From Bacillota bacterium (GTDB lineage Bacteria > Bacillota > Clostridia > Oscillospirales > Ruminococcaceae): 64,000 bases of DNA. The translations under genes and the position numbers were made by a program. A model generated the notes under the pieces. That model saw only the letters and a program-made list of their open reading frames with translations. It was not told where the DNA came from and did no database searches. The stretch lies in contig JAEZCT010000020.1 in the NCBI GenBank assembly GCA_023433405.1, positions 33,150 to 97,149 of the forward strand, given 5' to 3'. Numbering within the stretch: the stretch's first letter is position 1; every line of letters begins with the position of its first letter. Shown piece by piece: positions 14,369-23,846 of the stretch.

Positions 14369-15232
14369 CTATCTGCCTTTGTTGTATAATGCGCGAAACT
14401 CCGTGGGCGTACAGTTTTTGAGTAGCTTGAACATGCGGATAAACGCCGAAAGGTTGCTAAACCCAGAATGCACCGCCACCTCTGTAACGGTAAGCTCCGG
14501 CGCGATTAGCAGCTGCTCGGCGTGCATAATCCGCCTGCGGTTGAGATATTTGTAAAACGACACGCCCGCAAACTGCTTAAACAGGCGAGTAAAATAAAAC
14601 TTGCTAAACCCTGCGTAATTGGCTATTTCATCCAGTGTAAGGTTTTCATCAAAATGCTGGTTAATGTATTCACAAACGTTGAGCAGCTTTTCAATATAAT
14701 CCTGGCGGCTGACGTTTTTGGTGCCGCTGTCCTTTGCCTGCTCGGTAAACTGTCGACCAATTAACACAATCATGCGGATAATATGGGAATAGATTATTGC
14801 CTCTTTAAACGAGGCGGTGCTAAAGTACTCGTCAAATACCGCATTCATGATAGTAACAAGCTCGTCGTGCAGCTCGGGTGCGTTCTCGGTGGTAATGTGT
14901 ACGGCGGGGGACAGAAAAGCCATGATAAGGTCAAATTCCTTGAGCTGGCTTAATACCGAAAAATCCACCTGTAAAATCAGCCGCCGTCCGTTCTTTGGGG
15001 CGTTAAGCCGGTGCAGTGTACCCGGCGCAACCAAAAGAACGTCACCCACCGCAAGACTATAGGAGTTCTCGCCGCAGGACACACGGTAGCTCTCCTCCAG
15101 CGGCATGATAATCTCAAGCGGGGAGTGCCAGTGGTTGGGGTAATCCTCATATTCTTCGTTATTATATAACATAATGGAGGAGCCGTTCTCAAAATCAACA
15201 GTCTCCTTTATTCCGTGTAAGGTTTTAATCAT
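14369..15232 (-). CDS. AraC family regulator with cupin sensor domain
   Basis: About 287 residues. The N-terminal half is a cupin-like sugar-sensing domain (NHWHSPLEIIMPLEESYRV and VGDVLLVAPGTLHRL); the C-terminal half has two helix-turn-helix motifs (LTLDEIANYAGFSKFYFTRLFKQFAGVSFYKYL and LTVTEVAVHSGFSNLSAFIRMFKLLKNCTPTEFR). ATG 15232 is preceded by AAAGGATG. It is transcribed away from the ABC sugar transporter genes at 16028 onwards and is the likely activator of that locus. Confidence 0.92.
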   Translation of the reverse strand: MIKTLHGIKETVDFENGSSIMLYNNEEYEDYPNHWHSPLEIIMPLEESYRVSCGENSYSLAVGDVLLVAPGTLHRLNAPKNGRRLILQVDFSVLSQLKEFDLIMAFLSPAVHITTENAPELHDELVTIMNAVFDEYFSTASFKEAIIYSHIIRMIVLIGRQFTEQAKDSGTKNVSRQDYIEKLLNVCEYINQHFDENLTLDEIANYAGFSKFYFTRLFKQFAGVSFYKYLNRRRIMHAEQLLIAPELTVTEVAVHSGFSNLSAFIRMFKLLKNCTPTEFRALYNKGR

Positions 15233-16027
15233 TTTAGCTTCATCCTTTCCTAACAGCTTTTTTGATTGGTACGCGATAGTATAATCGCCAACCGGCAAAA
15301 GCAAGATTTGATGCCTTTCTATTCTAACTGGGTGTATAATGGGATAATGAAAAGTTTCGGCTCAGTTTGTTGGCTTCGCCGGACAGGTTTGCCCGGGAGA
15401 TGAATTTTGTGCCGCTCCCACTGTATTCCATAATTAACAGTCGCGAAAAACTGCGCTAAATTAAAAATTATTGCTATTTACAATGTCCATGATAACATAA
15501 GCGCATCTACAAATAAAGGAATACACAGAAATTATAACTATAATTATGTTCCGATTTCAATATTAAATATTGAATAATCACATAATAATTTTGTGTAAAT
15601 AATGCTGTTTATGATAAGCAATGCACAAACACAGCAACATTTCATAATGATAGGGCAATTATTGATAAGAAAGAAATTGTGCAGACTGCTATAATAATGG
15701 CGTGATACAGCGCAAGTTTTATATACTATGAAAATTCCAAACAAATTGGACATCCTGCGGATAGCCGCACGGATGGCTGCTACACCCAGCATCCCCCGGC
15801 AAGGTTACTGTAACCCGTCAGTGAGCTTGCCGTAAGGATAAAAGACTGTGATTGTAGCGGAGTGCGTTGGTAACCTCGTGGCAGTTTGCGAACGAAAACG
15901 TTTAAGTACATAGTTTTTTCTTCGTTTACTGCAACAGGCACAAGCCATAGTTACCGCCGCTTTCATATTCTTTACAGTTTGCATGAAGCAAGTAACCCCG
16001 TAAGAATAACTTAGGAGGAATGTTAAG
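15233..16027. other. AT-rich divergent control region of the sugar locus
   Basis: No gene seen. It contains a perfect palindrome TTCAATATT-A-AATATTGAA (15556-15574), a possible -10 TATAAT (15690-15695) without a consensus -35, and a weak catabolite-response-like core GAAAACGTTTAAG (near 15893-15905). The first could be an AraC-family or other operator. All assignments are tentative. Confidence 0.35.
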
Positions 16028-17401
16028 ATGAAACGTATCGTTGCATTAACCCTAGCGTGCCTGCTCGTAGTGGCAATGGTCTTAACCAGCTGTTCCAATG
16101 CCGGCTCTCCCGGCAACGGTCCTGTAGCGGAGGTCTCCGACGACCCCAGCGTTAAGGTCATTAACCTTTGGAGCTTTACGGATGAAGTTCCCAAAATGAT
16201 TGAAAAGTACAAGGAATTTAACCCGGGCTTTAATTTTGAGATTAAAACCACCATCATCTCCACCACCGACGGCGCATATCAGCCGGCGCTGGATCAGGCA
16301 CTCGCCGCAGGCGGCGCTGATGCGCCCGACATCTACTGCGCAGAGGCGGCCTTTGTTCTCAAGTATACCCAGGGTGACGCCGCCCAGTATGCGGCTCCCT
16401 ATACCTCGCTTGGCATTGATGTTGACAAGCTTGTAAAAGAGGCTGATATAGCACAGTATACCGTTGATATCGGCACAAACCATGACGGCAAGCTGGTCGG
16501 ACTTGGCTACCAGGCCACCGGCGGCGCGTACATCTACCGTCGCTCCATCGCAAAGGATGTTTGGGGTACCGATGACCCCGCGACCATCAAGACCAAGATT
16601 GGCCCCGGCTTTGAGAAGTTCTTTGCCGCGGCTGAAGAATTAAAGGCTAAGGGCTACGGTATCGTATCCGGCGACGGCGACCTGTGGCACCCGGTTGAGA
16701 ACAGCTCCGACAAGGGCTGGATTGTAGACGACAAGCTATTTATTGATCCCAAGCGCGAAGCGTTCCTTGATTATTCCAAGACGCTTATGGATAAGGGCTT
16801 CCACAACGACACCAGAGACTGGCAGGACGCTTGGTTTGCTGACTTTAAGGATGCCGGCGCCAAGAAGATTTTCGGCTACTTTGGTCCTGCGTGGCTCATC
16901 AACTATGTAATGGCGAAAAATGCCGGCGGCGAGGAGGTCGGCAAGGGAACCTTCGGCGACTGGGCTGTTTGCGAGTCTCCCGTAGGCTTCTTCTGGGGCG
17001 GCACTTGGGTTATTGGCAACAAGGACAGCAAGGTGAAAGCGGCTGTTGGCGATATCATCAAGTGGATTACCCTTGACAGCTCCGAAACCGGTCTGCAGTA
17101 CTACTGGGCTAACGGCACACTCGAAGGCCCCGGCGGCACCAAGGACACCGTTGCTTCGGGTACTGTTATGAAGAAGTCTGACGGTACGGTTGAATTCCTG
17201 GGCGGCCAGAATATGTTCGATGTATTCGTACCCGCTGGGCAGAACGCTTCCGGTAAAAATCAGACTCAGTACGACGAAACCATCAATAACCTCTGGCGTG
17301 ATCAGGTGCGTGCCTACACCTCGGGCAGCAAAACCCGTGACAAGGCAATTGCCGACTTTAAGCAGCAGGTTGCCGATAACCTCGGTATTGATGTAGGCTA
17401 A
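16028..17401 (+). CDS. ABC transporter sugar-binding lipoprotein
   Basis: Extracytoplasmic solute-binding protein of family 1, which captures oligosaccharides for import. 457 residues with a lipoprotein signal peptide ending in lipobox LTSC (Cys at about residue 22), then the two-lobe fold beginning VKVINLWSFTDEVPKMIEKY. Aromatic residues (WHP, WGGTW, YYWANG) probably line the sugar site. The start follows AGGAGG at 9 bases. Downstream come two permeases, and no ATPase gene is nearby, so a shared MsmX-type ATPase elsewhere is expected. The neighbouring GH3 enzyme suggests a plant-type oligosaccharide, for example xylo- or cello-oligosaccharides. Confidence 0.93.
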   Translation: MKRIVALTLACLLVVAMVLTSCSNAGSPGNGPVAEVSDDPSVKVINLWSFTDEVPKMIEKYKEFNPGFNFEIKTTIISTTDGAYQPALDQALAAGGADAPDIYCAEAAFVLKYTQGDAAQYAAPYTSLGIDVDKLVKEADIAQYTVDIGTNHDGKLVGLGYQATGGAYIYRRSIAKDVWGTDDPATIKTKIGPGFEKFFAAAEELKAKGYGIVSGDGDLWHPVENSSDKGWIVDDKLFIDPKREAFLDYSKTLMDKGFHNDTRDWQDAWFADFKDAGAKKIFGYFGPAWLINYVMAKNAGGEEVGKGTFGDWAVCESPVGFFWGGTWVIGNKDSKVKAAVGDIIKWITLDSSETGLQYYWANGTLEGPGGTKDTVASGTVMKKSDGTVEFLGGQNMFDVFVPAGQNASGKNQTQYDETINNLWRDQVRAYTSGSKTRDKAIADFKQQVADNLGIDVG

Positions 17402-17412
17402 GTTTTCTAAAC

Positions 17413-17449
17413 AATAAGGGGCGGACGCCTTTCCGTCCGCCCCTTATTT
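17413..17449 (+). terminator. Attenuator-like terminator between binding protein and permeases
   Basis: AATAAGGGGCGGACG pairs with CGTCCGCCCCTTATT (17414-17448), followed by T-rich sequence. It would leave the binding protein in excess over the permeases. Confidence 0.75.
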
Positions 17450-17533
17450 GTATTTTAGGTGTGTTTGCTTTACAAGTTAACACCCTTTCTTTTATAATAG
17501 GCATTGATGCACTTAACCGGAGGTGAATGTTTT

Positions 17534-18514
17534 ATGCGCCACAAGAGCGTTAGCTATGCAAAATACGGCTATATTTTTTCGTTGCCTTTTGTACTAACCT
17601 TTCTTGTATTCTCACTGTACCCCATTGTCTACACCGCAATTATCGGGTTTACTGATTTGCGCGGTCTTGGCAGAACGAGCTTTCGTTTTTTAAGTAACCC
17701 GTTTGATAATTTTATTGCTGTTCTTAATGCACCTTCCTTTCAGGTTTCACTTTTTAATACGGCGCTGATGTGGATTATTAACTTTATCCCGCAGATTCTG
17801 CTGGCCCTTTTACTGACGGCGTGGTTTACAAACAGCCGCCTTAAAGTCAAGGCACAGGGTGCGTTTAAGGTTTTAATCTATATGCCGAATATTATCACGG
17901 CGGCGACGATTGCAATTCTCTTTAACTCCATGTTTGCTTACCCCAAGGGTCCGGTCAATGACCTGTTACTAAGCTTAGGGGCGATTAGCAGCCCGATGGA
18001 TTTCATGGTCAACCGCTGGGCCGCTAGATATATTGTTTCCTTTATTCAGTTTTGGATGTGGTACGGAAATACCATGATCGTACTGATTGCCGGTGTTTTG
18101 GGTATTAACCCCACACTGTTTGAGGCGGCGGAGATGGATGGTGCTACCGGCACACAGATTTTCTTTAAGGTTACGCTCCCAAGCCTTAGGACAATTTTAC
18201 TGTATACGCTGGTTACGAGTATGATTGGCGGCTTGCAGATGTTTGATATTCCAAAGCTGTTTATAACGGGCGGTCTGGGCGGACCGGATAACGCAACGCT
18301 CACCACCAGCGTGTTTATCTTCAATCAAGCATTTAGCGGAAGCTATTTGTATAACAGGGCGTCGGCTGCAAGTATGATTATGTTTGTCATTATAATGATG
18401 CTATCCGGCATACTGTTCTTTGTAATGCGCGATAAAGACGCTGAAAAACTAGAAAAAGAGAATAAAGCGCTTAGAAAAGCCGAAAAAGCGGCATCAAGGG
18501 AGGCGGAGCTATGA
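17534..18514 (+). CDS. ABC sugar permease, MalF/LacF-like
   Basis: Integral membrane subunit of the sugar importer, about 326 residues with six predicted transmembrane segments (first YGYIFSLPFVLTFLVFSLYPIV). The ATPase-docking EAA loop is EAAEMDGATGTQIFFKVTLP. A charged coiled tail (DKDAEKLEKENKALRKAEKAA) follows the last segment. The start at ATG 17534 (MRHKSVSYAKY) is 10 bases after GGAGG. It overlaps the next permease gene by 4 bases (ATGA), so the two are coupled. Confidence 0.92.
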   Translation: MRHKSVSYAKYGYIFSLPFVLTFLVFSLYPIVYTAIIGFTDLRGLGRTSFRFLSNPFDNFIAVLNAPSFQVSLFNTALMWIINFIPQILLALLLTAWFTNSRLKVKAQGAFKVLIYMPNIITAATIAILFNSMFAYPKGPVNDLLLSLGAISSPMDFMVNRWAARYIVSFIQFWMWYGNTMIVLIAGVLGINPTLFEAAEMDGATGTQIFFKVTLPSLRTILLYTLVTSMIGGLQMFDIPKLFITGGLGGPDNATLTTSVFIFNQAFSGSYLYNRASAASMIMFVIIMMLSGILFFVMRDKDAEKLEKENKALRKAEKAASREAEL

Positions 18515-19359
18515 GAAGTAACGACGCGATATCCCCGACCGTTTCTAAGGTTATTATCTATATTGTCTGCATTTTTCTGTCCTTGCTTAGTATATTCCCT
18601 TTCTGGATCATGTTCATGAACGCGACGCGGGGAACCTTTGAGATTCAGCAAAGCGCAATATCCTTGCTGCCCTCAAAGTATTTTCTTAGCAACCTGAGCA
18701 TCCTGCTGGGGAAAAGCTTTAACCCGTTTATCGGCTTCCTTAACTCCATGATTATATCCACCGGCTCTACAGTTTGTGCGGTATACTTTTCTTCCTTAAC
18801 CGCTTATGGTTTGGTGGCTTACAACTGGCGGCTGCGTCAGCCGTTCTTTACGTTTATCATGTGTATATTAATGATACCCGCGCAGATGTCCAGTATCGGC
18901 TTCTTGCAGTTTATGTACAGCCTGCATTGGACGAACAACTTTTTGCCGTTAATTCTGCCTTCTATTGCCGCACCGGCAATGGTGTTCTTTATGCGGCAAT
19001 ACCTAATGGCTACGCTGTCACTTGACATCATCAATTCGTCGCGCATCGACGGCTCCGGGGAGTTTAATACCTTTAATCGTATTATTCTGCCTATTATGAA
19101 GCCAGCCATCGCCACTCAGGCAATTTTTGCGTTTGTGGGAAGCTGGAACAACCTGTTTATGCCCCTTATTTTGCTGACCAATCAGGATAAATATACCATG
19201 CCAATTATGGTAAGCCTGTTACGCGGCGACGCCTATAAAACGGAGTACGGCTCAATTTATTTGGGGCTATCCTTCACGGTACTGCCGCTGTTTATCATTT
19301 ACTTCCTGCTTTCTAAGTATATTATTGCTGGCGTAGCGCTAGGCGGCGTCAAGGAGTAA
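18511..19359 (+). CDS. ABC sugar permease, MalG/LacG-like
   Basis: Second membrane subunit of the importer, 282 residues with six segments. The EAA loop is a diverged form, SSRIDGSGEFNTFNRIILP, in which the usual EAA is SSR but the Gly at the conserved position remains. C-terminal LSKYIIAGVALGGVKE is typical for the family. It starts by ATGA overlap with the upstream permease. MITE copies D and E follow before the GH3 gene. Confidence 0.92.
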   Translation: MRSNDAISPTVSKVIIYIVCIFLSLLSIFPFWIMFMNATRGTFEIQQSAISLLPSKYFLSNLSILLGKSFNPFIGFLNSMIISTGSTVCAVYFSSLTAYGLVAYNWRLRQPFFTFIMCILMIPAQMSSIGFLQFMYSLHWTNNFLPLILPSIAAPAMVFFMRQYLMATLSLDIINSSRIDGSGEFNTFNRIILPIMKPAIATQAIFAFVGSWNNLFMPLILLTNQDKYTMPIMVSLLRGDAYKTEYGSIYLGLSFTVLPLFIIYFLLSKYIIAGVALGGVKE

Positions 19360-19402
19360 CGAAAGGCCCCCCTCGCTGTGCCTGCTCCTCGGTTAAATTA
19401 TT

Positions 19403-19517
19403 ATACTAATATCCGATTTAAAGGTGTATAATGTATAAAAACAAGTGAAAAGCTTTGGTCTATGAGTTTTCACGCGGGTTTTTATCTGCATTCTGCACTT
19501 TTCGATGAGATTAGTAT
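19403..19517 (+). repeat. MITE-like palindromic repeat, copy D (subfamily 1)
   Basis: ATACTAATATCCGATTTAAA at the left and GATGAGATTAGTAT at the right. The left arm carries a small extra ATGTAT and the right arm an extra CTGCATT compared with copy G. Confidence 0.88.
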
Positions 19518-19626
19518 CAGTGAGACATAAGGCGGCCTCGGAACCAGGACGTCCTGTTCAGACGTTCTGGTTTCAGCTTTGCCTTTTCTTGTGTTTGTAT
19601 GTAATTTTGTGTATTCCCCCTGCATA
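19518..19626. other. Spacer with hairpin between MITE copies D and E
   Basis: Contains an imperfect hairpin AACCAGGACGT/ACGTTCTGGTT (about 19542-19572), a possible terminator of the ABC operon. No gene. Confidence 0.4.
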
Positions 19627-19730
19627 ATACTATTTTCCAATGAAAGTATTGATAAAAAATTTGCGTCAAAACCCATATATCAAAGCTTCTGACTTGATTT
19701 TTTATATGCTTTTCAATCGGATAATACTAT
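19627..19730. repeat. MITE-like palindromic repeat, copy E (subfamily 2)
   Basis: Starts ATACTATTTTCC and ends TCAATCGGATAATACTAT. Internal TTGCGTCAAAACCC and CTTGATTTTTTATATGC match subfamily 2; the right terminus differs at one base from AATAGTAT. Confidence 0.75.
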
Positions 19731-19888
19731 AGGAGAAAACTATGGACAATCAGTAAGCTGCCGTTGTACCGCATGTCTTGGTTTTATATTTTGCATTAAA
19801 CGCAATACAAAACGTATGCCGCGTTGGTGCAAGGCCCGATGCCGGGGTTATAATAATAATTTTTAGGAATAAAAGTGAGTGAAACAAA

Positions 19889-22033
19889 ATGAAACAGGAT
19901 TTTACCGCACGGGCACAGGAGCTTGTGTCCCAAATGACATTAGAAGAAGCGGCATCTCAGCTTCGCTATGACGCGCCCGCTATTCCCCGCCTTGGTGTAC
20001 CCGCTTATAACTGGTGGAACGAAGCGCTGCATGGTGTTGCCAGAGCCGGAACGGCCTCGGTTTTCCCGCAGGCAATTGGTATGGCCGCAATGTTTGACCC
20101 CGAGTTTTTGCAGCAAATTGCAGATGTAATTGCAACCGAAACCCGTGCGCGCTTTCATGCCCTTTCCGAGCTGGGCGACCGTGATATCTATAAGGGGCTT
20201 ACCATGTGGACCCCCAATATTAATATCTTTCGGGATCCTAGGTGGGGACGCGGGCAGGAAACCTACGGGGAGGACCCGTTCCTGACCAAGAGCCTGGGCA
20301 ACGCGTTTATCCGCGGTCTGCAAGGGGACGGAGAGTACTTGAAAACTGCCGCCTGTGCAAAGCATTTTGCCGTTCACTCAGGACCTGAAGAGCTGCGTCA
20401 CAGCTTTGACGCTAAGGCGACCCCAAAGGACATGGAGGAAACCTACCTGTATGCCTTTGAGTCCGCGGTAAAGGATGCGGGCGTAGAGACCGTTATGGGC
20501 GCGTATAACCGTGTAAACGGGGAACCGTGCTGCGGCAGCAAGACCCTGCTTGTGGATATTTTGCGGGAGCGCTGGGGCTTTGGCGGGCATGTGGTCTCCG
20601 ACTGCTGGGCAATCAGAGATTTTCACGAGCATCACAAGGTTACCAACACGGCGCTGGAATCCGCTGCCCTTGCCATTAACAATGGCTGCGATTTAAATTG
20701 CGGCAACGTTTACCTGTATATGGTTATGGCGTATCAGGAGGGACTGGTCAGCGAGGAGACTATCCGCAACGCGGCCACCCGCCTTTTTGCAACAAGATTG
20801 CGTTTGGGGCTGTTTGATACCAATTGCGAATATGCAAATATTCCCTTTGACAGAAACGATTGTGAGGAGCACCGCGCACTGACACTGGAGGCCGCCAAAC
20901 GTTCGGCGGTTCTTCTAAAAAATGACGGAATCCTGCCGCTTGACCGCAAGAAGATTCGCTCCCTTGCAGTCATCGGTCCAACCGCCGATTCCCGCAATGT
21001 GCTGGAAGGCAATTATTGCGGTACAGCGTCGGAGTATATCACAAACCTTGAGGGCATCCGTGAGGCTGCGGGCTCGGATATCCGCATCTACTACTCCATA
21101 GGTTCTCATCTGTACAAAGATAAGGTGGAGCCGCTTGCAATGGCAAATGACCGCATTCAAGAGGCGGTAGCCTGTGCAAAGATGAGCGACGCGGTAGTCT
21201 TGTGCGTGGGGCTGGATGCAACCATAGAAGGCGAGCAGGGTGATACCGGTAACAGCTATGCCTCCGGCGACAAGCCCGACCTCTATCTCCCCGAAGCCCA
21301 GCGTATCCTGATGGATGCGGTGCTGGCGGTGGGTAAGCCGGTTATTTTGGTTCTGAATACCGGCAGCGCGATGGATATCAGCAGCGCGGCGGATCGCTCC
21401 GCGGCGGCGCTTGCTTGCTGGTACAGTGGGGCACAAGGCGGCCGCGCGTTGGGCAAGCTGCTTTTTGGCGACGAAAACCCCTCCGGCAAGCTTCCTGTTA
21501 CCTTCCATTATGATGGAACCCTGCCTGATTTTCAGGATTACAGTATGCACGGACGCACCTACCGCTATATCAGTGATAAGGCGCTGTATCCATTTGGTTT
21601 TGGTCTGTCTTATACCTCATTTGAGTACGAAAAGCTGGAGGTCGGCCCCATTCATAAAGGAAAGCCACTGGCCGCAACTGTTACCGTCAGGAATACCGGT
21701 TCTCGCGACGGTGCCGACGTGGTGCAGCTTTACCTGAAAAACCACGCGGCGGAGAATGCAGCCGATTCGCGCAATGCCGCGGTACGCGATAAGGTGGGCG
21801 AACAGCCCCACCACGCGCTGTGTGCGGTTAAGCGTGTTTCCCTTAAGGCGGGAGAAAGCGCCGTGGTTTCCCTTGAGATTGGTGAGAAAAGCCTTTTCAC
21901 CGTACTGGAGGATGGCAGCAAGGTGGTCCTTTCCGGCCGTTATACCCTATATGCAGGCGGTAGCCAGCCCGATGGGCGCAGCATCGAGCTTGCGGGCAGC
22001 AGCCCCTTATCGGCTGAGATTATTGTGGAATAG
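19889..22033 (+). CDS. Glycoside hydrolase family 3 beta-glycosidase, probably beta-xylosidase/beta-glucosidase
   Basis: Removes non-reducing-end beta-linked sugars from oligosaccharides. There is no signal peptide, so it acts in the cytoplasm on imported sugars. 714 residues: GH3 N-terminal barrel with NWWNEALHGVARAG, KHFAVHSGPE and the nucleophile Asp238 in GHVVSDCWAIRD; GH3 C-terminal domain (RSAVLLKNDGILPL... VVLCVGLDATIEGEQGDT with an acid/base Glu) and a fibronectin-III-like end domain (GADVVQLYLKN). The NWWNE/VSDC pattern is closest to bacterial beta-xylosidases. It is placed after the ABC importer in the same direction. Confidence 0.92.
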   Translation: MKQDFTARAQELVSQMTLEEAASQLRYDAPAIPRLGVPAYNWWNEALHGVARAGTASVFPQAIGMAAMFDPEFLQQIADVIATETRARFHALSELGDRDIYKGLTMWTPNINIFRDPRWGRGQETYGEDPFLTKSLGNAFIRGLQGDGEYLKTAACAKHFAVHSGPEELRHSFDAKATPKDMEETYLYAFESAVKDAGVETVMGAYNRVNGEPCCGSKTLLVDILRERWGFGGHVVSDCWAIRDFHEHHKVTNTALESAALAINNGCDLNCGNVYLYMVMAYQEGLVSEETIRNAATRLFATRLRLGLFDTNCEYANIPFDRNDCEEHRALTLEAAKRSAVLLKNDGILPLDRKKIRSLAVIGPTADSRNVLEGNYCGTASEYITNLEGIREAAGSDIRIYYSIGSHLYKDKVEPLAMANDRIQEAVACAKMSDAVVLCVGLDATIEGEQGDTGNSYASGDKPDLYLPEAQRILMDAVLAVGKPVILVLNTGSAMDISSAADRSAAALACWYSGAQGGRALGKLLFGDENPSGKLPVTFHYDGTLPDFQDYSMHGRTYRYISDKALYPFGFGLSYTSFEYEKLEVGPIHKGKPLAATVTVRNTGSRDGADVVQLYLKNHAAENAADSRNAAVRDKVGEQPHHALCAVKRVSLKAGESAVVSLEIGEKSLFTVLEDGSKVVLSGRYTLYAGGSQPDGRSIELAGSSPLSAEIIVE

Positions 22034-22094
22034 CAGATAAAAATCCGCGTGAAAATCCATAAGCCTAAGCTTTTCACTTGATTTTTATGCGCTT
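22034..22094 (-). repeat. MITE-like repeat, copy F (internal part only)
   Basis: Directly after the GH3 stop codon: AGATAAAAATCCGCGTGAAA, then AAGCTTTTCACTTGATTTTT. Both termini are missing. Confidence 0.7.
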
Positions 22095-22221
22095 GAAAAG
22101 AGGTTCACCGCAAATTTTCGCTGAGTTATGGCGGCACAAACGCCGAAGAAAACCTGCAAGCCCTTTGTAAACCCTGCCAATCATGACACACGCTCAATGA
22201 TACGAGGAACAAAACATATTG

Positions 22222-22323
22222 ATACTAATATCCGATTTAAAGGAGTATAAAAATCAAGTGAAAAGCTTTAATTTATGGGTTTTCACGCGGATTTTTATCG
22301 ACTCTTTTTGAGGGGATTAGTAT
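22222..22323 (+). repeat. MITE-like palindromic repeat, copy G (subfamily 1, canonical)
   Basis: Best-preserved subfamily 1 copy. ATACTAATATCCGATTTAAA to TTTGAGGGGATTAGTAT, 102 bp, with terminal inverted repeats and flanking TA on both sides when the ends are taken as CTAAT/ATTAG. Confidence 0.92.
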
Positions 22324-22327
22324 GACG

Positions 22328-22360
22328 AAGCTCCGTTGAAAATTTCAGCGGAGCTTTTTG
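22328..22360 (+). terminator. Terminator downstream of GH3 region
   Basis: AAGCTCCG (22328-22335) pairs with CGGAGCTT (22349-22356), followed by TTTTG. Confidence 0.75.
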
Positions 22361-22492
22361 CTTGGTTTGGTTTACCAATACAATGTATATACTTATTGGT
22401 TGAACACTTATAAGCTGTGAATATCCGCAACAAAAACAACAGGATTTTAACTAAAAATCAAGGTAAGATGATATCGGAAGGAGGAATTAAGG

Positions 22493-23362
22493 ATGAATGT
22501 GCTAGCTGAATTTAATGAAGCGATGAAGTATATTGAACAGAATTTAATGTGCAATATTGAGCTGAATCAGGTTTCGCGAATAGCTGGTTGTTCAGAATAC
22601 CATTTTCGCAGAATGTTTTCATTTCTTTCTGGAATGCCCTTGGGTGAATATATTCGCCGCAGACGGTTATCAGCAGCAGCGATCCTTTTACAAACGGAAT
22701 CAGTAAAAGTCATTGACTTAGCGTTACGGCTAGGCTACGAAACACCCGAAGCCTTTACAAAGGCGTTCCAGGCAATGCATGGAGTAACTCCGTCTCAGGC
22801 CAAAAAGGAAGATATCGCACTTAAAGTTTTACCGCCAATAACCTTTCAATTAACAATTAGTGGAGGAATAGAAATGAATTACCGAATTATCGAAAAGAAC
22901 GAATTTAATATTGTAGGCTTTAAAAAGAGAATCACATTGCAGTTTAGAGGCATTAACACTCAAATGGGCTCGTTGTTACAAAAACTCACCCCTCAAATTA
23001 TTGCCGAGCTTAAGGGCTTGTGCGACATTGAGCCGAAAGGCATACTCAATGTGTCGGCGAATTTTCAAGAGAGAACTATAGAAGGTTCTGAGCTCGACCA
23101 GTATATTGGTGTAGCGACTTCACAAACGGGTTCAAACCTCTATGACATCCTGCATGTGGAGGCATCCACTTGGGCGGTGTTCAAAGTGGTTGGGGCTTTC
23201 CCGGAAGCTCTTCAGAATACATGGGCTAAAATATACGCCGAATGGTTCCCTGCATCAGGATATGAATTGACCGGTGGGCCTGAGTTGCTGTGGAATGAAA
23301 GTCCTGACACAAGCAGAGCAGATTATAAAAGTGAGATATGGATTCCTGTTCGTAAAATTTAG
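22493..23362 (+). CDS. AraC family regulator with GyrI-like effector domain
   Basis: 289 residues. Residues 1-105 hold two helix-turn-helix motifs (VSRIAGCSEYHFRRMFSFLSGMPLGEYIRRRRL and VIDLALRLGYETPEAFTKAFQAMHGVTPSQAKK); the rest is a GyrI-like/BmrR-type drug-binding domain ending YKSEIWIPVRKI. Such proteins sense hydrophobic compounds. A strong AAGGAGG precedes the start. It is first in a long same-direction series of small genes that includes an efflux pump (27035-28282), which could be a target, though no operator was identified. Confidence 0.92.
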   Translation: MNVLAEFNEAMKYIEQNLMCNIELNQVSRIAGCSEYHFRRMFSFLSGMPLGEYIRRRRLSAAAILLQTESVKVIDLALRLGYETPEAFTKAFQAMHGVTPSQAKKEDIALKVLPPITFQLTISGGIEMNYRIIEKNEFNIVGFKKRITLQFRGINTQMGSLLQKLTPQIIAELKGLCDIEPKGILNVSANFQERTIEGSELDQYIGVATSQTGSNLYDILHVEASTWAVFKVVGAFPEALQNTWAKIYAEWFPASGYELTGGPELLWNESPDTSRADYKSEIWIPVRKI

Positions 23363-23467
23363 AATAAACCCGCAATAAGTTATATTCGCTTTGTTTGGCT
23401 TTGCAACCACTGCCTAAATATGTTATAATCCTACTAAATATTTTGCAGACGAAGGCAGCGTCAAAGA

Positions 23468-23734
23468 ATGAAGCTTACAATGAGCTATAAAAAGCTATGG
23501 AAGCTCCTGATTGATAAGGATATGAAAAAGCGCGACCGGATGGAGAAGACCGGTATCAGCAATTTTACCATCAGCAAGAGGAACCGTAGGGCGAATGCCC
23601 AGGCCGATATTCTGCTGCGGATTTGCGAGGTTTTTGACTGCAGCATCGGCGATATCGGCGATGCTGATCCCATAAACACGAGGGAGGAAAAATCAGAAAG
23701 AACAACACACAACCGCGCAGATTATCCAGCATGA
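23468..23734 (+). CDS. Small XRE-type helix-turn-helix protein (degraded C-terminus)
   Basis: 88 residues. The start MSYKKLWKLLIDKDMKKRDRMEKTGISNFTISKRNRR...ILLRICEVFDCSIGDI matches the YozG-like HTH_26 family of about 70 residues. After DIGD the sequence stops looking like the family and runs into a region that, in another frame, encodes a peptide deformylase fragment. No good ribosome binding site is visible. It may be an intact small regulator with an altered tail, or a decaying gene. Confidence 0.6.
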   Translation: MKLTMSYKKLWKLLIDKDMKKRDRMEKTGISNFTISKRNRRANAQADILLRICEVFDCSIGDIGDADPINTREEKSERTTHNRADYPA

Positions 23735-23783
23735 AAACGACCACTGCGACGGGATTGTGATAGAAATGAAAAATGCAACCTGA
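23709..23783 (+). pseudogene. Possible 3' remnant of a peptide deformylase gene
   Basis: In a frame different from the overlapping HTH gene, 24 codons read TTAQIIQHENDHCDGIVIEM and a stop. QHExDHxxG is the zinc-binding signature of polypeptide deformylase (HENDH here). The upstream nine tenths of the gene is missing, so this is most likely a deletion scar at the HTH gene's end. Confidence 0.5.
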
Positions 23784-23846
23784 AAAGCCTGCCGGATGAT
23801 GTTCCTATCGACCGTGAAAATGCTACAGTTTTGTGAGGTGAAGCCA

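Noticed and set aside
15893..15905. CcpA (cre) site upstream of the sugar-binding protein
   Set aside because: Only the core AAACGTTT fits; the outer consensus bases are missing.
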